Source of the DNA: Candidatus Woesearchaeota archaeon
GTDB taxonomy: Archaea; Nanobdellota; Nanobdellia; Woesearchaeales; JACRKL01
Length of the DNA: 26,055 nt
NCBI GenBank assembly: GCA_016219795.1
Contig: JACRKK010000014.1
Coordinates: forward strand, 1 to 26,055
Direction of reading: 5' to 3'
Shown: in pieces, positions 7,868 through 14,884 of the stretch
How the letters are laid out: each line of letters begins with the position of its first letter
How positions within the stretch are numbered: the first letter of the stretch is position 1
The notes under the pieces: generated by a model
Told to the model about the DNA's origin: nothing
What the model saw: only the letters and a program-made list of their open reading frames with translations
Databases searched by the model: none
Program-made: the position numbers and the translations under genes

Positions 7868-7951
7868 AGGTTATCTATATGAAGAGAACGGAATTGTCTT
7901 TAAAAAATTAACGTAAGGGTATCTATTATTTATCAATTATTCATCCATTTA

Positions 7952-8647
7952 TTATCGCACATCCACTTCTTCTGCATAGGGTAGGAGCATCTCCCTAAAA
8001 GAAAGCATCTCCTGCCTGCTGTAGGCAGGCGTGCCCTGCCAGCTCTTGCAGATCATGGGCTGGCTTGACACAAAGGTCTGCAGAAAATAACGTTTGCTTC
8101 CTTTAATCCAGGAACCGATGCGCAAAAGTTCCTCTGGGTCATGCAATTGTGGTACCACGGTGGTGCGGAACTCATACTCTTTTGCTGATGTCTGGATCAA
8201 CCGGATGCTTTCCCCTATCGCATCACCTAATCCGCGTGCACCGCACGCCCGCTCATACTTTTCTTTGGATGCTTTCACATCCATGGCCACATAATCTACT
8301 AGGGGAAGAAGCTCAGTCAGCTTTTGGGGATTCGTGCCGTTGGTGTCCAGTTTCACCAACAGCCCAAGCACCTTAATGCTTTGAATCAATTCAGGCAGGC
8401 ACGATGATAGGGTGGGCTCTCCGCCGGTGATACAGACCCCATCAATCCATCCCCTTCGTCTGCTGAGGGTCGCCATCACCTCATCTGTGGTGATGGCAGG
8501 CAGATGGCCCGGCCGCAATGCAAGGTCTAGGTTGTAACAAAACGGGCAGCGCATATTGCAGCCGCCCAAAAAAAGCGTGGTGACAATGTGCGGAGGGAAA
8601 TCTACCATGGACGTCAGTTGCATCCCTCTCACACCAAAGCCCTGCAT
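7952..8647 (-). CDS. nrdG: Anaerobic ribonucleotide reductase activating protein (radical SAM)
   Basis: A 231-residue radical SAM enzyme that makes the glycyl radical on NrdD using a [4Fe-4S] cluster and S-adenosylmethionine. The N-terminus reads like NrdG (GMQLTSMVDFP at 8-18), followed by the cluster motif Cys30-x3-Cys34-x2-Cys37 (GGCNMRCPFCYN), the SAM-binding ITGGEPT and KLDTNGTNP. It follows the small glycyl-radical gene by 6 nt; GGAG lies upstream within that gene's end. Another ATG 4 nt upstream is out of frame. The C-terminal region extends somewhat beyond minimal NrdG proteins of about 155 residues, in the manner of the archaeal and TIGR02495-like forms. Third gene of the nrd operon. 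The 84 bases beyond its stop codon are A/T-rich and probably hold the promoter of the next minus-strand gene. Confidence 0.92.
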   Translation of the reverse strand: MQGFGVRGMQLTSMVDFPPHIVTTLFLGGCNMRCPFCYNLDLALRPGHLPAITTDEVMATLSRRRGWIDGVCITGGEPTLSSCLPELIQSIKVLGLLVKLDTNGTNPQKLTELLPLVDYVAMDVKASKEKYERACGARGLGDAIGESIRLIQTSAKEYEFRTTVVPQLHDPEELLRIGSWIKGSKRYFLQTFVSSQPMICKSWQGTPAYSRQEMLSFREMLLPYAEEVDVR

Positions 8648-8653
8648 GCATCT

Positions 8654-8809
8654 CTACTCCGCAATCGGGCTTTTGATGGTTATTTCTTCTTCAAATGCCG
8701 TCCTCATCCGGAACTCTTCCTTCTTACCATCATTCCAGTTCTGGACTGGTCTGTAATAGCCGACCACTCGGCTGTACACTTCACAGGGTATTTTTTTGGT
8801 TGCGTTCAT
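8654..8809 (-). CDS. Separate C-terminal glycyl-radical polypeptide of class III ribonucleotide reductase
   Basis: A 51-residue protein. Its sequence PCEVYSRVVGYYRPVQNWN, then DGKKEEF, is the glycyl-radical segment that ends ordinary NrdD proteins of this type; the radical-bearing residue would be Gly17. The ATG at 8807-8809 overlaps the TGA of the nrdD body (8806-8808) as ATGA, and GAGGTG lies 5 nt upstream, so it has its own strong ribosome site. The nrdD body ends shortly after its zinc site and lacks this segment, so the two chains must presumably meet to make an active enzyme, with NrdG generating the radical on this small chain. A -1 frameshift at ATGA would fuse the two, but the good ribosome site makes a separate subunit more likely. 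Confidence 0.88.
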   Translation of the reverse strand: MNATKKIPCEVYSRVVGYYRPVQNWNDGKKEEFRMRTAFEEEITIKSPIAE

Positions 8810-10836
8810 GCTAACACCTCTTGTTGTTGTTCTGTTTCTAAGACGCCATCCCCATATTTCTCCAGCTCATCTTCTGTATGGTGCATAGGGCAGGTGAAAT
8901 GCTCGCCTGCAATATAGCCATGTACTGGGCAGATGCTAAACGTTGGCGTTAAGGTAAAATAAGGCATCCTGTAGCGGTAGGCAATTTTCTTCACCAGGTT
9001 GGCAACCACCCGCCAGTCGTTTATCTTCTCTCCCAAAAAGCCATGCAGCACTGTGCCACCGGTATACTTGGTCTGCAGTTCATCCTGGTGTTCAAGCGCC
9101 TCGAACATATCCCTCGTATAATTAACTGGCAGCTGGCTTGAGTTCGTGTAGTAGGGTGTTTGTGTGCCTGCGGTTATGATGCCTGGATATTTGGCTGTGT
9201 CATGCTTTGCCAATCGGTAAGACGTCCCTTCTGCAGGCGTTGCCTCAAGGTTGTACATCTGGCCTGATTCTTTCTGGAAATCCTGAAGTGTCGTGCGCAT
9301 GAAATCCAGCACCTCAAGTGCAAAAGCCCTCCCCTCAGGAGTGGTGATATCCTTCTTGGCAAAATTGAGGCACGCTTCATTCATGCCGCACAGGCCAATG
9401 GTAGAAAAGTGGTGATCCAATGTGCCAAGATAGCGCAGGGTGTAGGGCAGGAGGCCGTTTTTCATGTTCTTCTCCACTTCCTTTCGTTTGATGTCTAAGG
9501 AGAGTTTGGCAAGCCCCATAAAGTGGGAGAGCCGTGCAAAGAATTCCTCTTTGGTTTTTGCCAGAAACCCAATCCGGGGCAGGTTGATAGTCACCACACC
9601 AATGCTTCCTGTCTGCTCACCTGAGCCAAACAGGCCTCCGGTCTTCATGCGCAATTCCCGCATATCCAATTGCAGGCGGCAGCACATGCTCCGCACATCC
9701 CCTGGCTGTAGGGAAGAATTCACAAAATTCTGGAAATAGGGTGTGCCATACTTGCCGGTCATCTCAAAGAGGAGCCGGGCGTTTTCAGATTCCCAATTGA
9801 AATCCCGGGTGATGTTGTAGGTAGGGATGGGAAACGTAAAAATGCGGCCGTCAGCATCCCCTTCAATCATAATCTCAATAAATGCCTTGTTAATCATGTC
9901 CATCTCTGGCTGGAAGCCTGCATATTTTTCTGTCTGCCATTCGCCGCCAATCATGACCTGCTGCTTTTTCATGTCTTCTGGCACAGTCCAGTCAAAGGTG
10001 AGGTTGGTGAAGGGCACCTGGTTGCCCCACCGCGAGGTCTGGTTGATGGCAAAGACAAATTCCTGCATGCTCTGTTTGACATGCCGGTAATCGAGTCCGT
10101 CAGCACGCACAAATGGCGCAAGATAGGTGTCAAAACTGCTGAACGCCTGCGCACCAGCCCATTCGTTCTGGAGTGTTCCCAAAAAATTCACAATCTGGCC
10201 AAGTGCTGCATCGAAATGCTTGGCAGGCCCTGCTGCTACTTTGCCATGCACGCCGTTGAATCCTTCTTCCAGAAGCTGCCGCAGGCTCCAGCCTGCACAA
10301 TAGCCGGCAAACGTGCCTATGCTTAAATCATGGATATGGAAATCTGCATTCCTGTGCGCCTCTGCCACTTCCTTGGGATAGATATTGTTCAGCGCATATT
10401 CTGCAATCACCGCGCCGGAGATGTGCGCCTGCAGACCAGAGACAGAATAGCCCGCATTGCTGTTCTCCCGCACCCTCCAGTTGCTTTTCATCACATAACC
10501 GTCTACTACTTTTCCAATTCGTTCAAGGAAAGCTTTGCTGTCGCGCAGCTGCTGTCTTTGGCTTCTATAGAGAATGTAGGACTTGGCAACCTCTGCCTCT
10601 CCTGTTTTGATGAGCACTTTTTCTACGATATCCTGAACATTTTCCACGGTAGGAATGTTCATAGCATCATAGCTGTATTCTAGAACGGTCATAACCTTAG
10701 CACAGAGACTTTCTGCCAATACCCTATTTTCCTTGCCTGCGGCAATCATCGCCTTATGGATGGCATGGGTAATTTTTTCCTTGTCAAACGGCACCATAAT
10801 GCCATTTCGTTTCCTTATCTGTTGTACAGAGCTCAC
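8806..10836 (-). CDS. nrdD: Anaerobic ribonucleoside-triphosphate reductase, main chain without glycyl-radical segment
   Basis: Reduces ribonucleotides to deoxyribonucleotides without oxygen. Residues 1-95 are an ATP-cone (RKRNGIMVPFDKEKITHAI), implying allosteric control by ATP/dATP. The catalytic barrel has NADFHIHDL with GYCAGWSL (Cys180), MCCRLQLD (Cys385/386), SGEQTGSIGVVTINLPRIG and GLCGMNEA. Near the C-terminus the zinc site reads CPVH...CPMH (Cys636, His639, Cys649, His652) where many homologues have four Cys. The chain then ends with an acidic, Gln-rich tail; the glycyl-radical motif is carried by the next gene. The GTG start at 10836 is set by GAGGTGA at 10845-10851. A perfect palindrome lies 55 nt upstream of the start. 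First gene of nrdD-radical chain-nrdG. Confidence 0.95.
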   Translation of the reverse strand: MSSVQQIRKRNGIMVPFDKEKITHAIHKAMIAAGKENRVLAESLCAKVMTVLEYSYDAMNIPTVENVQDIVEKVLIKTGEAEVAKSYILYRSQRQQLRDSKAFLERIGKVVDGYVMKSNWRVRENSNAGYSVSGLQAHISGAVIAEYALNNIYPKEVAEAHRNADFHIHDLSIGTFAGYCAGWSLRQLLEEGFNGVHGKVAAGPAKHFDAALGQIVNFLGTLQNEWAGAQAFSSFDTYLAPFVRADGLDYRHVKQSMQEFVFAINQTSRWGNQVPFTNLTFDWTVPEDMKKQQVMIGGEWQTEKYAGFQPEMDMINKAFIEIMIEGDADGRIFTFPIPTYNITRDFNWESENARLLFEMTGKYGTPYFQNFVNSSLQPGDVRSMCCRLQLDMRELRMKTGGLFGSGEQTGSIGVVTINLPRIGFLAKTKEEFFARLSHFMGLAKLSLDIKRKEVEKNMKNGLLPYTLRYLGTLDHHFSTIGLCGMNEACLNFAKKDITTPEGRAFALEVLDFMRTTLQDFQKESGQMYNLEATPAEGTSYRLAKHDTAKYPGIITAGTQTPYYTNSSQLPVNYTRDMFEALEHQDELQTKYTGGTVLHGFLGEKINDWRVVANLVKKIAYRYRMPYFTLTPTFSICPVHGYIAGEHFTCPMHHTEDELEKYGDGVLETEQQQEVLA

Positions 10837-10890
10837 GCTGCCTCACCTCATGGTTTAGGGTACTAAATATCAAAACCCATTATTTCTTTA

Positions 10891-10910
10891 AAGCACAACA
10901 TGTTGTGCTT
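10891..10910. promoter_or_regulatory. Perfect 20-bp palindrome upstream of nrdD, candidate operator
   Basis: AAGCACAACATGTTGTGCTT is its own reverse complement over all 20 bases. It lies 55 nt before the nrdD GTG, in the 166-nt gap between nrdD and the 3' end of sufC. TATA-like sequences for a minus-strand promoter occur on both sides (ATATTTAG at about 10862-10869 and TTTAAATAAAAG at about 10947-10958), so the palindrome would overlap the upstream side or early transcribed region. It resembles a homodimer binding site. It does not match the spacing of the known NrdR box. It could also form a short hairpin in the transcript. Confidence 0.6.
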
Positions 10911-11002
10911 GCTTAAAAAAAATCAACAATATGCTGTAGCGTACCTTTTATTTAAAGGTTTCGTTTTGGCTTATTTTTATCCCTTTTTCTCAAGAAAAGC
11001 GC

Positions 11003-11740
11003 CTATTCCTCCTGTATCCATCCATAACCCTTCTCTTCCAGCTGATCCACCAGTTCTCCCTTGCCTTCCAGGACAACCTTACCGTCAATCATGATGAAAA
11101 GGCGGTCTGGTTTGATATGTTCAAGTATCCGTTTATAGTGAGTGATGATCAGGACACCCCTGTCTTTTGCCAAAAACGTGTTTACTCCATCAGCGACTGC
11201 GCGCAGAGCATCAATGTCAAGGCCGGAATCCGTCTCATCAAGAACAGCAAGCATGGGGTTTAAGACCAACAGCTGCAGAATCTCTGCCCGCTTTTTTTCT
11301 CCGCCAGAAAACCCGTCGTTTAAGTACCTGCCCAAAAACTTCTTGTCCATTTTCAAAAGAGCCATCTTCTCTTCCAAGAGCTTCTTGAATGCAGGCAGGG
11401 CAATCTTCTCCTTGGTCTGTGCGTTCATCGCAGTTCGTAGGAAATTGGAAATTGTCACGCCAGGAATCTCAGACGGATACTGGAACGAAAGGAACAACCC
11501 CTTGCGTGCACGCTCGTCTGGGGGAAGAGAAGTAATGTCTTCCCCATTGAAGAAAATCTTTCCTGCAGTAACCACATATTTGGGGTGGCCCATAAGCACA
11601 TTGGCAAGGGTGCTCTTTCCTGAGCCGTTGGGTCCCATCAGTGCATTGACCTTCCCTACTTCTAGCTTCAGATTCAGCCCTTTGAGTATTTCTTTGCCGT
11701 CAACTGCTGCATGCACATTTTTTATCTCCAATAATGCCAT
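11003..11740 (-). CDS. sufC: Fe-S assembly ATPase SufC
   Basis: ABC-type ATPase that drives the SufBCD scaffold. Visible: Walker A GPNGSGKST, the Q-loop in LSFQYP, signature FSGGEKKRAE, Walker B LAVLDETDSGLD and the switch His in IITHYKRIL. The DETDSGLDIDAL stretch is typical of SufC. Two ATGs compete: the one at 11746 directly abuts GAGGTGA with no spacer, while the one at 11740 is 6 nt downstream of it, so 11740 is chosen, giving 245 residues (family about 245-255). It is the last gene of the suf operon, 2 nt after the sufU stop codon. A small hairpin (TTTTCT/AGAAAA, about 10985-10998) lies beyond its stop and may help end transcription. Confidence 0.96.
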   Translation of the reverse strand: MALLEIKNVHAAVDGKEILKGLNLKLEVGKVNALMGPNGSGKSTLANVLMGHPKYVVTAGKIFFNGEDITSLPPDERARKGLFLSFQYPSEIPGVTISNFLRTAMNAQTKEKIALPAFKKLLEEKMALLKMDKKFLGRYLNDGFSGGEKKRAEILQLLVLNPMLAVLDETDSGLDIDALRAVADGVNTFLAKDRGVLIITHYKRILEHIKPDRLFIMIDGKVVLEGKGELVDQLEEKGYGWIQEE

Positions 11741-11742
11741 AG

Positions 11743-12168
11743 TCATTCACCTCTGTTGGTTACTTTGTCACTTTTGCTGATGCTTTTTGCTTTGTCTTTA
11801 TTAATCGCTACATGGATGGCCTCAAGCGGAAGCAGTGCACATTTCATCCGCACTGCCCCTATGGGAATTCCCAGAAACCCTATTGTCTCTTTTGAGGTAA
11901 TGCCTCTCACCTCTGCAAGAGTCTTCCCTTTGATATGGTCTGTCAGTAGAGACGCTGATGCTATGCACAAAGCACATCCGCTTCCCTCAAATCTGACGTC
12001 TTTTACTTTCTGACCCTTGACATCTATCTGGAGGGTAATATCATCCCCGCAGAGGGGGTTGAATGCATGATATTCATGGGTTGGCTGCGCAAGCGTTCCA
12101 AAATTATGCGGTTCCCTATAGAGTTCCAGGATGAATTCTCGGTACATTGCATCAGTTTCCGATTCCAT
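11743..12168 (-). CDS. sufU: SufU/IscU-type Fe-S scaffold or sulfur-transfer protein
   Basis: Receives sulfur from the cysteine desulfurase. The three conserved Cys are present in their motifs: NPLCGDD, GSGCALCIASASLL and MKCALLPLEA; the Asp after CG is also kept. The end is short and charged. Several start codons are possible: an ATG at 12183 that overlaps the sufS stop by one base, an ATG at 12168 with GGGTG 7 nt upstream, and an ATG at 12147 just before the family-typical LYREPHNFGTL. I chose 12168 on ribosome-site spacing, giving 141 residues. Lying between sufS and sufC, it is probably the partner of SufS. Whether it acts as SufU (sulfur relay) or IscU (scaffold) cannot be settled from sequence alone. 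Confidence 0.92.
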   Translation of the reverse strand: MESETDAMYREFILELYREPHNFGTLAQPTHEYHAFNPLCGDDITLQIDVKGQKVKDVRFEGSGCALCIASASLLTDHIKGKTLAEVRGITSKETIGFLGIPIGAVRMKCALLPLEAIHVAINKDKAKSISKSDKVTNRGE

Positions 12169-12182
12169 ATTGTGCGCACCCA

Positions 12183-13421
12183 TTATCTCTTCTCAATTCC
12201 AAATATACTCTTGACCTTCTTCACTGCTGCAACCAGTCGGTCCACATCCTCATAGGTGGTGTAGAGATAAAAACTGGCTCTGCATGTGCCTGCAATCCCA
12301 AGCGCCCCCATAAGCGGCATGGCACAATGGTGGCCTCCTCTGATGCAGATTCCTTCTGCTCCAAGGATGGATGCGACATCATGTGCATGCACACCTTTGA
12401 TGTTGAAGGAGAGGATGCCTGCGCTTTTTTCTGGACCAGTGCTGTAAACCGTAACACCTTTTATCTTCTGAAATTCCTTGAGCGCATAAGAGAGGAGTTC
12501 CCCTTCCCATGCCTCTATAGTTTCCATCCCTACTTCTTGCAGATACTTGATTGCCTCTGCAAAGCCGATGGCACCTGCAATGTGGGGTGTGCCTGCCTCA
12601 AATTTCATGGGCAGGTCATTCCATGTTGCATCTTGATAAGAGACTGTGCGTATCATGTCCCCCCCTGTCATAAAGGGGGGCATCTGTGCAAGCAGTTCTT
12701 TTCTGCCATAGAGCACACCAAGTCCTGTCGGGCCAAGCATCTTATGCGAGGAAAAAGCAAGGAAATCACAACCCATCTTCCTGACATTGATAGGGGTGTG
12801 GGGGGCACTTTGTGCAGCATCCACCAATGTAAACGCGCCATTCTTTTTTGCCAGAGATATAAGGTACTGCACATCATTTTTCGTGCCAAGCGCATTAGAG
12901 ATATGGTTCATGGCGACAAGGGCAGTCTGTTCTGTTATTTTCTTTTGAGCATCCTTGTAATCGAGTGTGAAGTCAGGTTTCATGGCAATGACCTTTAATA
13001 TCAGGCCATGCCGTTTTGCGCATTCCTGCCAGGGTACCAGGTTTGCGTGATGTTCAAGTGCAGTTACCACGATCTCCTTTCGCATCCGAAAGAGCGCGGG
13101 CAGGCAGTAGGATACGAGATTGATGCCCTCGGTTGCATTTCTGGTAAATATAATTTCCTCCGGGTCTGCATGGATAAACGATGCAACACTTGCATGTGCC
13201 TTTTCCCAATGCAGTGTTGCTATCTCACTTATTTTATACAACCCACGATGGATGTTGGCGTTTTCTGCAAGGTAATAGCGGCAAACTGCATCAATGACTG
13301 CCTTCGGCTTCTGGGTGGTTGCAGCATTATCTATATACACCAACTCTTTTCCCCTCTCCTTTTTCTGGAGCAGGGGGAAATCCTTCTTCAGCTCCTTTGC
13401 TTTTTGGTTTGTAAGTTTCAT
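12183..13421 (-). CDS. sufS: Cysteine desulfurase SufS
   Basis: Class V aminotransferase-fold PLP enzyme that takes sulfur from cysteine to alanine and a persulfide. In order: DNAATTQKP near residue 31, FTRNATEGINLV, ALEHHANLVPW, VDAAQSAPH, the PLP-lysine motif SSHKMLGPTG, and the catalytic Cys in RGGHHCAMPLM near residue 370. The short Cys loop and 412-residue length are those of the SufS (group II) enzymes, not IscS. It starts one base after the stop of the SufT-like gene and its TAA overlaps a possible sufU ATG, so translation is coupled along the operon. Confidence 0.96.
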   Translation of the reverse strand: MKLTNQKAKELKKDFPLLQKKERGKELVYIDNAATTQKPKAVIDAVCRYYLAENANIHRGLYKISEIATLHWEKAHASVASFIHADPEEIIFTRNATEGINLVSYCLPALFRMRKEIVVTALEHHANLVPWQECAKRHGLILKVIAMKPDFTLDYKDAQKKITEQTALVAMNHISNALGTKNDVQYLISLAKKNGAFTLVDAAQSAPHTPINVRKMGCDFLAFSSHKMLGPTGLGVLYGRKELLAQMPPFMTGGDMIRTVSYQDATWNDLPMKFEAGTPHIAGAIGFAEAIKYLQEVGMETIEAWEGELLSYALKEFQKIKGVTVYSTGPEKSAGILSFNIKGVHAHDVASILGAEGICIRGGHHCAMPLMGALGIAGTCRASFYLYTTYEDVDRLVAAVKKVKSIFGIEKR

Positions 13422-13422
13422 A

Positions 13423-13716
13423 TTAAAAGGTCAATCCTAATAGTATCCTCACATCTTCATTGGGCTGCCAGGGGGGGTCGAAGGTGATGTCAATCTCCGC
13501 ATCCTTGAATCCTTTGGTGATGAGGCTCTGACGCGCTTCTGCAAGAATCATCGGCCCAAACGGGCATGCAGGGCTTGTCAAGGTCATCATCACAAACACC
13601 TTTTCCTCTTCTTTGATATCTATTGTATACACTAATCCCAATGTCCAGATATCAAGCCCAAGTTCCGGGTCCTGCACGCCTTTGAGTGCCTCTATAGCAT
13701 CATCCTTAGTCAGCAT
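13423..13716 (-). CDS. MIP18/DUF59 (SufT/PaaD-like) Fe-S maturation protein
   Basis: A 97-residue stand-alone MIP18-family domain. Seen: KGVQDPELGLDIWTLGLVY (12-30), the conserved Cys in LTSPACPFGPM near residue 51, and a terminal FDPPWQP. These are the hallmarks of SufT/PaaD-type proteins that help place Fe-S clusters into client proteins. GGAGGAG lies within the end of sufD, and the start overlaps sufD by 7 bp. Its position between sufD and sufS supports a role in cluster assembly or delivery. I give no gene symbol because SufT, PaaD and MIP18-like proteins are not separated by sequence at this resolution. Confidence 0.9.
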   Translation of the reverse strand: MLTKDDAIEALKGVQDPELGLDIWTLGLVYTIDIKEEEKVFVMMTLTSPACPFGPMILAEARQSLITKGFKDAEIDITFDPPWQPNEDVRILLGLTF

Positions 13717-14867
13717 AGGTCTCCTCCCAGCGAAAGCGTAAGTTCTTTATGAATTTTTTCCTTTACTTCCGGTGCAAACTGCTCAAGCACCGGGGTGAAA
13801 TAGCCTCGGATCATGTTGAGCTGTGCCTGTTTCCTGGTAAGTCCCCGGCTCATGAGGTAAAACAGTTTTGCCTCATCCAGCCGTCCTATAGTTGATCCGT
13901 GAGAGCATTTGACATCATGATTGTGGATTTCAAGATTGGGGATAGCGTCTGCCTCTGCCGCTCTTGAGAGGAGGAGCGCATCCTGTTTTTCATAGCCGTT
14001 TGAGCCAGCTGCATGAGGTTCAATCCGGATAAGCCCCCTGCTCAGCGCTTTTGCCTCATCAAGCAGTACCCCCTTAGTGAGCATATTGGAGGTGGTGTGG
14101 GGTGCAATATGGGTGGCTTCTGTAGAGAGATCAAAGCGTTGCTTGCCTTTTGCCAGGAACAGGATGGTGTTTTTCAGTGTTGCATCCTTGCCTTCAAGTG
14201 TTCCGCTGATATGATAGCGTGCATAATGGCAGCCAAAACAAGCATCTACGGTTGCGGCGGATGAGCCTTCTTCCTGACGGAAGATGCGTTCCTGCAGATG
14301 CAGTGCAGTTGGATCCAGGTTTTGCATCCCTACGACTTCTAGTGTGGCGTGCTTCTGCACAACGATGCGCATCTGCTCGCTGATGTAGGCATCACTTCCT
14401 CCGGTTTTATGGAAGAGGATCTTTGCTTTGGAGGATGGGCCTGCCAAAATGCAGAGTGTCAGAAACGTGCTGCCTGCAAATGCCGAGGCATTGATGGTGA
14501 TAGGTTTGGTGCATTCCAACCCTTTAGGGATGGAAACCAAGACGATGTTTTGTGGTGATGCCCAATGGAGGTAATGCAGTTTGTGGTGTTCTCCGCCGCT
14601 CCATTCCGCTCCAAAGAATGATTCCATGCTTCTTTGAGGCAGTTCCTCCAATGCAGTTATCACGCTGACGCCAGGGGGTGCGTCTACTTTAAGAGAGACG
14701 CTGCCCTCTTTCTGCAGATGGGCAAACGCATCAAGCGTTGCTGGTTTGACTACAATGCTTAAGCCATATTTATGGGGCATGTCAGGTGCCGAAGCCATGC
14801 TCAACGCTGCCTGTGCCCTGTGTTGCGAAAGCCATGCTGGCTCCAGAGAATTCTTATTCTTTGCCAT
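13710..14867 (-). CDS. sufD: Fe-S scaffold subunit SufD
   Basis: A 385-residue SufB/D-family beta-helix protein, partner of SufB and SufC. The diagnostic C-terminal block LEIHNHDVKCSHGSTIG, then LDEAKLFYLMSRGL, is intact, including the Cys-Ser-His that lines up with residues needed at the SufB-SufD interface in E. coli. The N-terminal half is diverged, as is usual for SufD. It starts 17 nt after the sufB stop and runs 7 bp into the SufT-like gene. The shared SRGL ending with SufB distinguishes the pair from unrelated beta-helix proteins; the lower similarity and shorter length mark this one as SufD. Confidence 0.94.
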   Translation of the reverse strand: MAKNKNSLEPAWLSQHRAQAALSMASAPDMPHKYGLSIVVKPATLDAFAHLQKEGSVSLKVDAPPGVSVITALEELPQRSMESFFGAEWSGGEHHKLHYLHWASPQNIVLVSIPKGLECTKPITINASAFAGSTFLTLCILAGPSSKAKILFHKTGGSDAYISEQMRIVVQKHATLEVVGMQNLDPTALHLQERIFRQEEGSSAATVDACFGCHYARYHISGTLEGKDATLKNTILFLAKGKQRFDLSTEATHIAPHTTSNMLTKGVLLDEAKALSRGLIRIEPHAAGSNGYEKQDALLLSRAAEADAIPNLEIHNHDVKCSHGSTIGRLDEAKLFYLMSRGLTRKQAQLNMIRGYFTPVLEQFAPEVKEKIHKELTLSLGGDLC

Positions 14868-14884
14868 CGGTACTCTCTGATAGG

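Noticed and set aside
10891..10910. The palindrome as an NrdR box
   Set aside because: Known NrdR boxes are paired A/T-centred sites of about 16 bp with set spacing; only one site is present here and its core differs.
12147..12998. 283-codon plus-strand open frame
   Set aside because: Antisense shadow of sufS and sufU, with no promoter or motif.
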